Part shown: positions 29,249 through 37,220 of the stretch, one piece after another
Layout: the number at the start of each line of letters is the position of its first letter
Position numbering within the stretch: position 1 is the first letter of the stretch
Assembly (NCBI RefSeq): GCF_015477765.1
Contig: NZ_JADLQQ010000002.1
Coordinates: forward strand, 248,001-312,000
DNA: 64,000 nt
Direction of reading: 5' to 3'
Source of the DNA: Nocardia transvalensis
GTDB lineage: Bacteria > Actinomycetota > Actinomycetes > Mycobacteriales > Mycobacteriaceae
Translations under genes and position numbers: made by a program
Notes under the pieces: generated by a model
What the model saw: only the letters and a program-made list of their open reading frames with translations
What the model was told of the DNA's origin: nothing
The model's database searches: none

Positions 29249-30538
29249 ATGGCTTGGGATTTCGAGACCGACCCGGAGTACCAGAAGAAGTTGGACTGGG
29301 TCGCCGAATTCGTCAGGACGGAGGTGGAGCCGCTCGATCTGATCGGGCTCAACCCCTACAACCGGGCCGACCCGCAAGTACGTGCGCTGCTCGAGCCGCT
29401 GCAGGAGCAGGTGAAGGAACAGGGCCTGTGGGCCTGCCACCTCGGCCCGGAGCTCGGCGGACCCGGCTACGGACAGCTGAAGCTCGCCCTGCTCAACGAG
29501 GTTCTGGGCACCTCGATGTGGGCGCCGCTGGTCTTCGGCTGCCAGGCACCCGATTCGGGGAACGCCGAGATCCTGGCCCACTTCGGCACTCCGGAGCAGA
29601 AGGCGAAGTACCTGCAGCCGCTGCTCGACGGTGAGATCGGCTCCTGTTATGTGATGACCGAGCCGACCGGCGGTTCGGATCCCACCTCCTTCCGGAGCCG
29701 CGCGGTGCGCGACGGCGCGGACTGGGTCATCAACGGCGAGAAGTGGTTCAACACCGCCGCCGAATACGCAACCTTCCACATCGTGATGGCGGTGACCGAC
29801 CCGGACGCCCCGCCGCATCAGCGGCTGTCGATGTTCATCGTGCCCGCCGAGACCCCCGGTCTCGAGATCGTGAAGAACTTCCACGTCCACGGCTTCAGCG
29901 AGCACGAGGCGCATCTGCGGTTCACCGATGTGCGCATTCCGGCCGACCATCTGCTGGGCGCCGAGGGGCAGGGCTTCATCGTCGCCCAGACCCGGCTGGG
30001 CGGCGGGCGCGTGCATCACGCCATGCGCACGGTCGCCATGGTGCGCAAGGCCTTCGACATGATGTGCGAGCGCGCGGTATCGCGCCCGATGGGCAAGGGC
30101 GTGCTCGGCGGTAAGCAGATGACCCAGGAGCGCATCGCCGACAGCTGGATCGAGATGGAACAGTTCCGGCTGCTGGTCCTGCGCACCGCGTGGCGCATCG
30201 ACAAGGAACAGGATTATCTGAAGGTGCGCAAGGACATTGCCGCCATCAAGGTCGCCATGCCGAAGGTGATGCACGATATCGCCCGTCGCGCCATGCATCT
30301 GCACGGTGCGCTCGGCGTCAGCGAGGATCTGCCGTTCGTGGACATGGTGAACTACGCCGAGGTGATGGCCATCGCCGACGGTCCCACCGAGGTCCACAAG
30401 ATCACCCTCGCCAAGGAGGTTCTCAAGCAGTACGTGCCCGCGGATCCGGTGTATCCCAGCGGTTACCGACCCGTGCTGCGGGAGAAGGCGCGAGAACTGG
30501 TGGCACGCAAACTGGAGCACGCCGTCGGCAATTTCTGA
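29249..30538 (+). CDS. acyl-CoA dehydrogenase family protein
   Basis: A 429-residue acyl-CoA dehydrogenase. It shows CYVMTEPTGGSDPTSF (FAD and substrate loop), GEKWFNTAA, GRVHHAMRTVAMVRKAFDMM and the C-terminal AIADGPTEVHKITLA. It introduces a double bond into an acyl-CoA using FAD. The chain or ring substrate is not defined; length and motifs suit the ACAD10/11-like and FadE groups. It lies last in the SDR-tetR-ACAD operon, 2 bases after tetR. Confidence 0.9.
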   Translation: MAWDFETDPEYQKKLDWVAEFVRTEVEPLDLIGLNPYNRADPQVRALLEPLQEQVKEQGLWACHLGPELGGPGYGQLKLALLNEVLGTSMWAPLVFGCQAPDSGNAEILAHFGTPEQKAKYLQPLLDGEIGSCYVMTEPTGGSDPTSFRSRAVRDGADWVINGEKWFNTAAEYATFHIVMAVTDPDAPPHQRLSMFIVPAETPGLEIVKNFHVHGFSEHEAHLRFTDVRIPADHLLGAEGQGFIVAQTRLGGGRVHHAMRTVAMVRKAFDMMCERAVSRPMGKGVLGGKQMTQERIADSWIEMEQFRLLVLRTAWRIDKEQDYLKVRKDIAAIKVAMPKVMHDIARRAMHLHGALGVSEDLPFVDMVNYAEVMAIADGPTEVHKITLAKEVLKQYVPADPVYPSGYRPVLREKARELVARKLEHAVGNF

Positions 30539-30627
30539 GCGGGACGCGATCGTCAAAACCCATCGTCGCCGTTATGGCTCCGTTACCCTGGGCGCTGCAA
30601 GTCCGATGCCTGATGTGAGGAATCTCG

Positions 30628-30729
30628 ATGGGTAGTACCTTGATCGACGTTGCCAACGTGCTCCTTGCCCACGCCGCCGCGTTCTGGAACTGGCTGGCCA
30701 CCGGCTCGGCCGGGGCCCCACCACTGTGA
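30628..30729 (+). CDS. small 33-residue protein
   Basis: The ATG at 30628 is preceded by TGAGGAATC, a good ribosome site. The 33-residue product has a continuous hydrophobic/amphipathic helix (about 5-24: LIDVANVLLAHAAAFWNWLA) and a short tail ending GSAGAPPL. Weak -10-like sequences (TACCCT near 30584) lie upstream. The dispersed hairpin at 30754 follows as a likely terminator, so this looks like a separate small transcription unit. The features suggest a peripheral membrane peptide. No function is known to me. Confidence 0.5.
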   Translation: MGSTLIDVANVLLAHAAAFWNWLATGSAGAPPL

Positions 30730-30753
30730 CGCGCTGAGCGTGGGTTCGCCCTC

Positions 30754-30794
30754 TCTTCGTCATCCCGGCGAAAAGCATGCCGGGATGACGAAGA
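30754..30794. repeat. dispersed hairpin repeat, copy 3 (terminator-like)
   Basis: A perfect 16-bp stem (30754-30769 with 30779-30794) around the 9-base loop GAAAAGCAT. It has the same core CCCGGC-loop-GCCGGG as 1088-1122 and 19980-20014, but different outer arms. It separates the small 33-residue gene from the convergent hotdog gene. Confidence 0.8.
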
Positions 30795-30820
30795 AGGGCA
30801 GGTGCACCAAGGGGGATCGG

Positions 30821-31531
30821 TCAGGGGCGCGGTTCGATCCACAGCATTTCGGCGAGGACGCAGAGGGTGCCGTCGGGGGCTGTAAGTGCTACTCCGACAG
30901 TGTATTTGCGGCCATCCGCGGTGACGGGCCATGCATAGGACAGGTACTTCTCTCCGGCGTATACCGGCTGGCGGCAGGTGACTCGCATGGCCGCGGTGAC
31001 GCCCCCGGAGCGCATGCCGGCGACTTGGACGGCCGCCCAGGCGCCCGGGCAATCCATGGCCGCCCAGACGTTCTCCGGTCCCAGCGCGCCGTCGTGGCCC
31101 GCCAGCTCGCGGTCCGGAATCCACGCGGCGACAATGAGATTGCGTGCGCGTATTCCCCAGGGAAACAACCGGAGGCCGCGTCCCGGCGGGCGGGTGACGC
31201 CGCAGCCGTAGCAATTGGTGTCCCAGCGGTTCGCCGCGGCCGACTTCGCCGACGCGGCCTCTGCCTCGGCCCACGACGGCGGGCTCGGGATGAGCAGCTC
31301 GGGTGGCTCGTCCGAGCGCGCCTGCGCCAGCAATGTCCCGTCGACCGAGGTCAGCGTGCCCGCCTCGGCCATGACGACGGGCGTGTCCACCGGAACCGTG
31401 CGGCGAAAGTCGACGCGCAGCGAATCCCCACCCACGCGACCGGCCAGCAGGCCCGCGACATATCCGCCGAACGCCACCCCCGGATAGCCGTGCACATGGC
31501 CGGGAATCGTGATCGTGTCAGCCCGCCTCAT
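30821..31531 (-). CDS. double-hotdog thioesterase-like protein
   Basis: About 236 residues with two hotdog-type halves. The first carries FGGYVAGLLAG and VDFRRTVPVDTP. The second begins at a Cys motif NCYGCG typical of PaaI-like acyl-CoA thioesterases and continues ENVWAAMDCPGAWA. It probably hydrolyses an acyl-CoA. The start at 31531 fits; an ATG at 31564 (11 residues longer) is possible. It is the last gene of the HTH-SDR-hotdog operon on the minus strand, facing the P450. Confidence 0.6.
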   Translation of the reverse strand: MRRADTITIPGHVHGYPGVAFGGYVAGLLAGRVGGDSLRVDFRRTVPVDTPVVMAEAGTLTSVDGTLLAQARSDEPPELLIPSPPSWAEAEAASAKSAAANRWDTNCYGCGVTRPPGRGLRLFPWGIRARNLIVAAWIPDRELAGHDGALGPENVWAAMDCPGAWAAVQVAGMRSGGVTAAMRVTCRQPVYAGEKYLSYAWPVTADGRKYTVGVALTAPDGTLCVLAEMLWIEPRP

Positions 31532-31582
31532 CGCGTCCCCCGTTTCTCTTGCCTCTTCGACCATACCGTCCCGGACGTGCGC

Positions 31583-32350
31583 TCAGCCCAGGGTGAGACC
31601 GCCGCCGTCGACGTACACCTTCTGCCCGCTGATGTACTCGGCGCGATCGGAGACCAGGAAGCGCACCATATTCGCCACATCCTCGGGTCGGCACACGCGA
31701 CCGAACGGCGCTGCGCCGTCGAGCCGGTGGATATCGTCCAGGTCGGCGACGGCCTTCACCAGCCGCCGCCCCATCTCGGTGTCGACCAGCCCCGGCGCCA
31801 CCACATTGACCCGAATTCCGTTGCGCCGCTCCTCGTTCGCCAGCGTGAACGCCAACGCCTCCAGGGCGGCCTTACCCATCGCGTACGGGGCCCCGCCCGC
31901 CCCGTAGTCGGCGGTGGCCACGCTGGACACCATCACGATGTCACCGCGCGGACGAGTCCGCATCGACGGCAGCACCAGCCGGGACACGTGATGGGCGCCC
32001 AGCGCGTGGGTGGCCACGACCCGCTGCAATTCGGCGGGATCGGTGTCGGCGACGAATCTGCCGCGGCTGGCGATCCCGGCGTTGTTGACCAGGATGTCGA
32101 CGTGGCCGAACTCTTCGAGCACGCGGGCCACCATGCGCTCGTCGTCCTCGATCGAATCCACGCTCGCCTGCACCGCGATCGCCCGGCGTCCCTGCGCCGC
32201 GATCGCGGCGGCGACCTGCGCCGCCGCGTCCGCATCGGCGCGATAGTTCACCGCCACATCGGCGCCGTCCTCGGCGAGCGCGAGCGCGATCGCCCGGCCG
32301 ATGCCCCGACCCGCACCGGTGACCAGCGCTACTCGTCCTTGCAAACTCAT
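31583..32350 (-). CDS. short-chain dehydrogenase/reductase (FabG-like)
   Basis: A 255-residue classical SDR: TGAGRGIG near 11-18, NNAG, the catalytic SSVAT...YAMGKAAL (Tyr-x3-Lys) and the C-terminal SGQKVYVDGGGLTLG. It belongs to the 3-oxoacyl-ACP reductase-like group; the substrate is unknown. Its ATG overlaps a TGA in the next frame (ATGA), which could be the stop of the upstream regulator. The reading frame of the regulator, as written, runs into it without a stop. Confidence 0.9.
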   Translation of the reverse strand: MSLQGRVALVTGAGRGIGRAIALALAEDGADVAVNYRADADAAAQVAAAIAAQGRRAIAVQASVDSIEDDERMVARVLEEFGHVDILVNNAGIASRGRFVADTDPAELQRVVATHALGAHHVSRLVLPSMRTRPRGDIVMVSSVATADYGAGGAPYAMGKAALEALAFTLANEERRNGIRVNVVAPGLVDTEMGRRLVKAVADLDDIHRLDGAAPFGRVCRPEDVANMVRFLVSDRAEYISGQKVYVDGGGLTLG

Positions 32351-33184
32351 GGCGCCGACGATACCGACCGTCCCGCGGTCGCACCCGCTCGTTCCTCCGT
32401 CCCCGTGCTCTTGCCGTCCAGAAAGTGCCTGAGGGACAGCGGGGTTCCGCATTCGGGGCAGGAGAACGAGTGGGCTTCCGGTACCGGCGACGAATTGCTC
32501 TGGGCCGACCAATCGTTCGGCGCCGTGCGCGTCGTAGTGGAAGATGGCCTCGAAACACCATGCCATATCCGCCAGCCGCGCTCCGGCTCGCGAGTCGGTG
32601 CCGAGCAGTTCGGCCCCGCGCCGGGCGGTTTCGCCGGTAATCCTGTTCATTTCGGCGCTGACGACGGCCGTGCGGGCCCATACGTCGGGTCCGATGCTGT
32701 AGCGCTCGCGTCGGCCGTCGCGTTCGCGCCGCACCAGGGCGACTTCGGTGAGATAGCCCACCGCCTTCGAGATCGATGCCGGGCTGACCCGCAGCTCGGC
32801 CACCAATTCGGCGGCGGTGAAACTGTCGGCCTCGCTGAGGAACATGCGGGCGAAGACGCGGCATGCCATGCGGGGCAGGCCCATTCGCTCGAACAGCATG
32901 ATCAGCTTGTCGCTCAGCACATCGATGACCTCCGAATCGCGGGGGGACTCGGCGGCGGTCGGTGGCAGCTGCGAGGCCGGCGGACGACGCCGTGCGCGCT
33001 GCTGCGTCGCGCGTTGCGCGGGTTCGGCACGATAGCTCGCCGGTCCGCCGTTGCGCATCACCTCCCGGGTGATCGTGGACGTGGGACGCTCGAGACGACG
33101 CGCGATTTCGGCAAAGGTGAGTCCCGCGGCCAGACCCGCGGTGATCTGTCGGCGCTCCGGATAGGCCAGTCGGCGTCCCGGCAT
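32347..33184 (-). CDS. HTH regulator (IS30-like N-terminal HTH plus MarR/GbsR-type domain); C-terminal frame in doubt
   Basis: The start at 33184 gives MPGRRLAYPERRQI, then an IS30-like helix-turn-helix (LTFAEIARRLERPTSTITREVMRNGG), then a MarR/GbsR-type winged helix (FTAAELVAELRVSPASISKAVGYLTEVALVRRERDGRRERY). In the given sequence this frame has no stop and continues into the SDR. From about 32505 the next frame instead reads HSFSCPECGTPLSLRHFLDG, a zinc-ribbon-like end, and stops at a TGA overlapping the SDR start. So either a single-base frameshift or error lies near 32500-32540, or this is a true HTH-SDR fusion. It is divergent from the P450, which it probably controls. Confidence 0.6.
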
Positions 33185-33259
33185 GGGTTGCTCCTGAAAG
33201 TCGGTCGGGGACATGCATTTCGGGCGATTCCCCCCAAGAGTGGCATTCGTCCGCATCTC

Positions 33260-33311
33260 ATTGCAACGTTTTTCCTCATAAGTTGCATTACCAGTCACCG
33301 CTATTGCAACG
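33260..33311. promoter_or_regulatory. three TTGCA-type sites between the HTH regulator and the P450
   Basis: ATTGCAACG occurs at 33260-33268 and again at 33303-33311. The related GTTGCATT (AATGCAAC on the other strand) lies at 33282-33289. Starts are spaced 22 and 21 bases apart, two helical turns, so all three face the same side of the DNA. This is a likely operator array for the divergent HTH protein. Confidence 0.6.
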
Positions 33312-33415
33312 CGTCGGCAGATTTGACCGCGTTGTCCTGGGATTTTTCGAATTGCTTTCTTGCTGTCGATGTGAACGGTCTCTAGCGTGGTGGCACATTC
33401 ACCAGGAGGAACAGC

Positions 33416-34603
33416 ATGACCGAAACTCCCACCGAGGCAATCACCTTGCCGATCCTGCGTGACCCGGACCGCCCCTTCGACCCTGCCCCGGGGCTGGCCG
33501 AGCTGTGCGCCGAGCGGCCGCTCACCCGCATGAGATTCCCGGACGGCCACCTGGGCTGGCTGGCCACGAGTCACGAACTGGTCCGAGCGGTCCATGCCGA
33601 CCCCCGTTTCAGCGTCCGCTATGAACTGCTGCACGACCCACTCCACGATGTGGACCTGACGCAGGCTCCGGCCCCACCCGGAGACCTCAGTGGCGTGGAC
33701 GGACCCGAGCACACGCGGCTACGGCGCACGCTGACAGGCAAATTCACCGTCCGCAGAATAGCCCTGCTCACCTCGCGCATCGAGCAGATCAGCGCCGACC
33801 ATCTCGATGCCATGGCCGAGCAGGGACCCCCGGTCGACCTGGTGACTGCCTACGCGCAACCTGTTCCGGCGCTGACGATCTGCGAACTGCTGGGCGTGCC
33901 CTACGACGATCGCGAGTTCTTCCAGCGGCAGGTGTCGACGATCATGGCGCCGGAGTCCTTCGAGGAGATGGGCGCCGCGTGGAACCGTATCGCCGAATAC
34001 ATCCACCGCCTGGCCGTCGCCAAGCGCGCCGAGCCGACCGACGACGTGCTCAGCGAGCTCACCCGCAGCGATATGCCCGACGACGAAGTCGCCGGGCTCG
34101 GCACGTTCCTGCTCGGCGCCGGATTGGAGACCACGCGAAACATGATCGCGCTGGGCGTCTTCGCGCTGCTGCGGCATCCCGAGCAGCTGGCGGCGCTGCG
34201 CGCCGACCCGGATCTGGCCGAACCCGCGGTGGAGGAGTTACTGCGCTATCTGTCGATCGTGCACACCAGCGCCCGGGCGGCTCTGGAAGATGTGGAGCTG
34301 GGCGGGCAGCTGATCAAGGCAGGGGAGACGGTGGCGGTGTCGATCAACGGGGCCAATCGTGATCCGCGCCGATTCGACGATCCGGACACCCTCGACGTGC
34401 GGCGGCGGGCCACGGGGCACATCGCGTTCGGTCACGGTGTGCACCAGTGCCTGGGTCAGCAGCTGGCCCGGGTGGAGATGCGGGTGGCCATTCCGGCTCT
34501 GCTGAACCGATTCTCCACTTTGCGCCTGGCGGTCCCTGCGGAGGAAATCCAGTTCCGTTACGGCAACATTCTCGGCGTGCAGCAGTTGCCGGTCGCCTGG
34601 TGA
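33416..34603 (+). CDS. cytochrome P450
   Basis: A 395-residue bacterial P450. The haem ligand is C345 in FGHGVHQCLGQQLARVE. The helix-I oxygen-activation motif is A235-G-L-E-T-T, with Leu in place of the usual Gly/His-type residue before Glu. ExxR is EELLRY, and GVDGPEHTRLRR is the helix-C haem contact. No ferredoxin gene adjoins it. The ATG follows CCAGGAGGAAC. It faces the HTH-SDR-hotdog operon across 231 bases. The P450, SDR and thioesterase may act on one lipid or terpenoid-like substrate (inference). Confidence 0.95.
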   Translation: MTETPTEAITLPILRDPDRPFDPAPGLAELCAERPLTRMRFPDGHLGWLATSHELVRAVHADPRFSVRYELLHDPLHDVDLTQAPAPPGDLSGVDGPEHTRLRRTLTGKFTVRRIALLTSRIEQISADHLDAMAEQGPPVDLVTAYAQPVPALTICELLGVPYDDREFFQRQVSTIMAPESFEEMGAAWNRIAEYIHRLAVAKRAEPTDDVLSELTRSDMPDDEVAGLGTFLLGAGLETTRNMIALGVFALLRHPEQLAALRADPDLAEPAVEELLRYLSIVHTSARAALEDVELGGQLIKAGETVAVSINGANRDPRRFDDPDTLDVRRRATGHIAFGHGVHQCLGQQLARVEMRVAIPALLNRFSTLRLAVPAEEIQFRYGNILGVQQLPVAW

Positions 34604-34604
34604 G

Positions 34605-35276
34605 CTACGGAAGCGGCTGGGCGCCACGCTGATTCAACATGACCGCCATCAGGCCGAGTTCCTGGCTCTGACCGGTAATCATGCCGCGCGCGGCTTCCTT
34701 CACAGGCCCGGAGGGCAGCGCGCGATCGGCGGCCCGGGCCATGGTGAGTCCGCCCTGATGGTGACGGTACATCAGTTGCAGGAACAGGATTTCCGCGTCG
34801 CGGCCGCGGACGGCGGAGAGGCGGTCGAGTTCGGCCATCGAGGCCATACCCGGCATGGTGGCCGGTGCGGCAGGCGTAGTGGTCGGCGAATGGTGATGTG
34901 CGGCAGCGGTATCGGGTCCGTCGCGCATCCAGGCCATCGGGTGGCGGGAGGTGGGAGCGGCATTGGCCAGCCGCAGCCAGCCGAGCATGGTGCCGATCTC
35001 GACTCGTTGCGTGTCGTCGATCTGCTGGGCCAGCTGCCGCACCGCCGGATCCACACCCGGGTCCAGTCGCTGCACCATCTGGATCGCCTGCTGGTGATGG
35101 GCCGTCATGTCCTGGGCGAATCCGATCTCCGTGCCGTCCAGAACCCGTGCGGGGGCGGCATTGTCGGGGAGAATCAGGGGGCGCAGTGCGGCACCGAGCA
35201 CGAGCAGGATGACGGTGGCGGCGGCGTAGGCCGCGGGCCGCAGCCACCGGTCTGCGCGGTTCGGCGGGCCCGGCAC
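34605..35276 (-). CDS. DUF305 membrane-anchored protein
   Basis: A 223-residue protein with an N-terminal signal anchor (about 12-30, AAYAAATVILLVLGAAL) and an extracytoplasmic DUF305 ferritin-like helical domain. The His/Met-rich motifs are DMTAHHQQAIQMVQ and FLQLMYRHHQGGLTMA. The His and Met clusters suggest metal (often copper) binding, as proposed for this family. The GTG start overlaps the stop of the LVIVD gene (TAGTG), so the two are coupled. A His/Thr-rich linker lies in the middle (AAAHHHSPTTTPA). Confidence 0.82.
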   Translation of the reverse strand: MPGPPNRADRWLRPAAYAAATVILLVLGAALRPLILPDNAAPARVLDGTEIGFAQDMTAHHQQAIQMVQRLDPGVDPAVRQLAQQIDDTQRVEIGTMLGWLRLANAAPTSRHPMAWMRDGPDTAAAHHHSPTTTPAAPATMPGMASMAELDRLSAVRGRDAEILFLQLMYRHHQGGLTMARAADRALPSGPVKEAARGMITGQSQELGLMAVMLNQRGAQPLP

Positions 35277-36853
35277 TACGACCCCACGGTCGACTGCTGG
35301 TCCGGCGGTGGCGAATACACGTCGTTGTCGAGCTGCAGCACCATGAATCCGTTGTCGCTGCAGGTGGTCCACAGCTGGTTGCCGTGCCACTCGGGTGGTG
35401 CGAAGCACCAGTCGGAGGAGACGTCGCCGAAGGCCAGCATGAGGCTGCGCTGCGAGAATGCCTGGGCAGGGTCGAACTGGCCGTTGAGAATGGCCCGCGC
35501 GACCGAGAAGCCCTCCATCACCGGCGGCCCGATCAGCGAACCCAGCGCGTGCGGGGAATTCCACAGCTGCATGTTCTGACCCGTGCGGGCGGGCGGGTTG
35601 TAGTAGGCGATCTCGCGCACGCTGAACGGATCGCGCACATCGAATACCCGGATGCCCGAGGACTCCCAGCCGCAGGCCAGCGCGGTCGGGTCGTTGGGGC
35701 GGTCGGCGGCGCAGTAGTGGGCGTCGTAGGAGAACACCGAACCGCCCATGGCCGAAGCGATCAGGCTGTCCTGGTGGACAGGCATATTGATCTCGAGTTT
35801 GAGCTTGGCCGCGACCTCGGGGTTGGTGTCGTCGGAGACGTCGATGAGTTTGACACCGCCGGAACCGGCCTCGTCGACGGTGAACAGATACGGATTGCCG
35901 TCGTAGGTGACCGGGATGCTGTGCTGGGTGGCCCAGCCGTCGGTCCAGAACACCCGGCCGATGTGATGGACCTGCGGATTCGGATCCCGCCGTTGGACGG
36001 CGCTGATGTCCAGCACGGTGAAACCGCCGAGCGCCGACAGATACATGCGGTTGCCGTCGGCGCTGATCCCGAAGCCGTGCGCCTCGATCCCGGTCAAACC
36101 CTGCCAGATGACGTGGGGATTGGTGGGATCGGTGAGATCGACCGCGCTGACGAAACCGGGGGCGATGCCGGAGGCCCAATAGGTCCTGCCGTCGGGGGAG
36201 AATCCGCCCTCGTGGGTCGTGATCGGCAGCGGCATGGCCAGATTCGTGCCGGGGCCCGGATTGAGCAGCCGCGGATGCGCGCAGTCGGAGATGTCGTACA
36301 CCGACAGATAGCCGATCCCCGTGCCGATGGGAACGCCGGTGCCCACCAGCAGTTTCCGGGCCTGGTTCACCTTCAGGCTCTCCCAGGTGCCCGCCAGCAT
36401 CGCGGGCTCGGTGAGCGAACCGGTCAGCACCGGATGGGCCGGATCGGAGACGTCGAGCACCTGGACGCCCTGTGCGGGGTTGAGGAGATTGCCGGGGAAG
36501 AACGAACCGGTGTAGGAGCAGTGGTCGTAGGTGGTGGAGGTGATTCCGCCGCCGTGGCCGGCGTAGCCGCCCACCAGCGACATATTGCAGGTGTAGCCGC
36601 GGGTGCTGCGACCGCTGTTGCGATCGGCGGCCGGAACATCGCCCTGCAGACCGGGTTCCGGGGCCGAGCCGGGACCACAATCCGCGCGCGGCACCGAAAC
36701 CTGTCCCACATCGAGGAATTCCCGCACCTGATTGGCGATATCGGAGTGCAGATCGGCCGACGCCCCGCCGAGCGGCAGCACCGCCGCCCCCAACAACGCC
36801 GCCACCAGCACGACCAACGGCCTGGATCGTCGAAAACCCGTGAACCGCCCCAT
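35276..36853 (-). CDS. secreted LVIVD-repeat beta-propeller protein
   Basis: A 525-residue exported protein with signal peptide 1-33 (RSRPLVVLVAALLGAAVLPLGGASA). Repeats of the LVIVD type follow, such as GVQVLDVSDPAHPVLTGSL, GYLSVYDISDCAHPRLL, FTVLDISAVQ and GVKLIDVSDDTNPEV, which build a beta-propeller. Eight or so cysteines suit an extracellular fold. Function unknown. It is translationally coupled to the DUF305 protein, a pairing I believe recurs in actinobacteria, so the two may form a surface metal-linked complex (inference). Confidence 0.82.
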   Translation of the reverse strand: MGRFTGFRRSRPLVVLVAALLGAAVLPLGGASADLHSDIANQVREFLDVGQVSVPRADCGPGSAPEPGLQGDVPAADRNSGRSTRGYTCNMSLVGGYAGHGGGITSTTYDHCSYTGSFFPGNLLNPAQGVQVLDVSDPAHPVLTGSLTEPAMLAGTWESLKVNQARKLLVGTGVPIGTGIGYLSVYDISDCAHPRLLNPGPGTNLAMPLPITTHEGGFSPDGRTYWASGIAPGFVSAVDLTDPTNPHVIWQGLTGIEAHGFGISADGNRMYLSALGGFTVLDISAVQRRDPNPQVHHIGRVFWTDGWATQHSIPVTYDGNPYLFTVDEAGSGGVKLIDVSDDTNPEVAAKLKLEINMPVHQDSLIASAMGGSVFSYDAHYCAADRPNDPTALACGWESSGIRVFDVRDPFSVREIAYYNPPARTGQNMQLWNSPHALGSLIGPPVMEGFSVARAILNGQFDPAQAFSQRSLMLAFGDVSSDWCFAPPEWHGNQLWTTCSDNGFMVLQLDNDVYSPPPDQQSTVGS

Positions 36854-37029
36854 CGCGGCACCCCCAACTTCCGAACCGAAAACGCTACCCGCCTAGGCGA
36901 AACCCCCGGTATCCACTACCGCAAGTCACGCCAACAAGTCGAAACGGTAACGCATTCATCGCCTCATCACACCGGTTTTCAAGAACCTGTTCCAGTTCCG
37001 TTGCGGGCCGCGCCTCTGCTCATCTGCTG
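36854..37029. other. intergenic region before the minisatellite
   Basis: This is part of a 348-base stretch without a gene (36854-37201). It holds the promoter of the LVIVD gene and then the tandem array. No coding signal with a ribosome site was found. Confidence 0.5.
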
Positions 37030-37191
37030 TAGGGCTGTGCCTGTGCTTGCCCGTGGTAGGGCTGTGCCTGTGCTTACCTGCTGTAGGGCTGTGCCTGTGC
37101 TTACCCGCTGTAGGGCCGTGCCTGTGCTTACCCGCTGTAGGGCCGTGCCTTTGCTTACCCGCTGTAGGGCCGTGCCTTTGCTTACCCGCTG
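37030..37191. repeat. 27-base minisatellite, six copies
   Basis: Units start TAGGGCTGTGCCTGTGCTTA (27 bases) at 37030, 37057, 37084, 37111, 37138 and 37165. They differ by a few substitutions, and the later copies have TAGGGCCGTGCCTTTGCTTA. Adjacent copies are most alike, as expected from slippage or unequal exchange. The period is a multiple of three, but there is no start or ribosome site, so it is probably non-coding. Confidence 0.9.
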
Positions 37192-37220
37192 TCCCGGCCC
37201 CCTAGGGCCGGGACAGCGGG
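37185..37220 (-). terminator. perfect 16-bp hairpin containing a stop codon
   Basis: Arms 37185-37200 and 37205-37220 pair completely around a 4-base loop (CCTA). The stop codon of the minus-strand gene (37202-37204) is in the loop, and its last five codons form one arm. The other arm overlaps the final minisatellite unit. Confidence 0.8.

Noticed and set aside
30543..30600. Promoter of the 33-residue gene
   Set aside because: Several -10-like hexamers exist but none with a matching -35, so no promoter feature was called.
37030..37191. Possible CRISPR array
   Set aside because: The 27-base units follow each other without spacers and no cas gene is near, so it is a tandem repeat.
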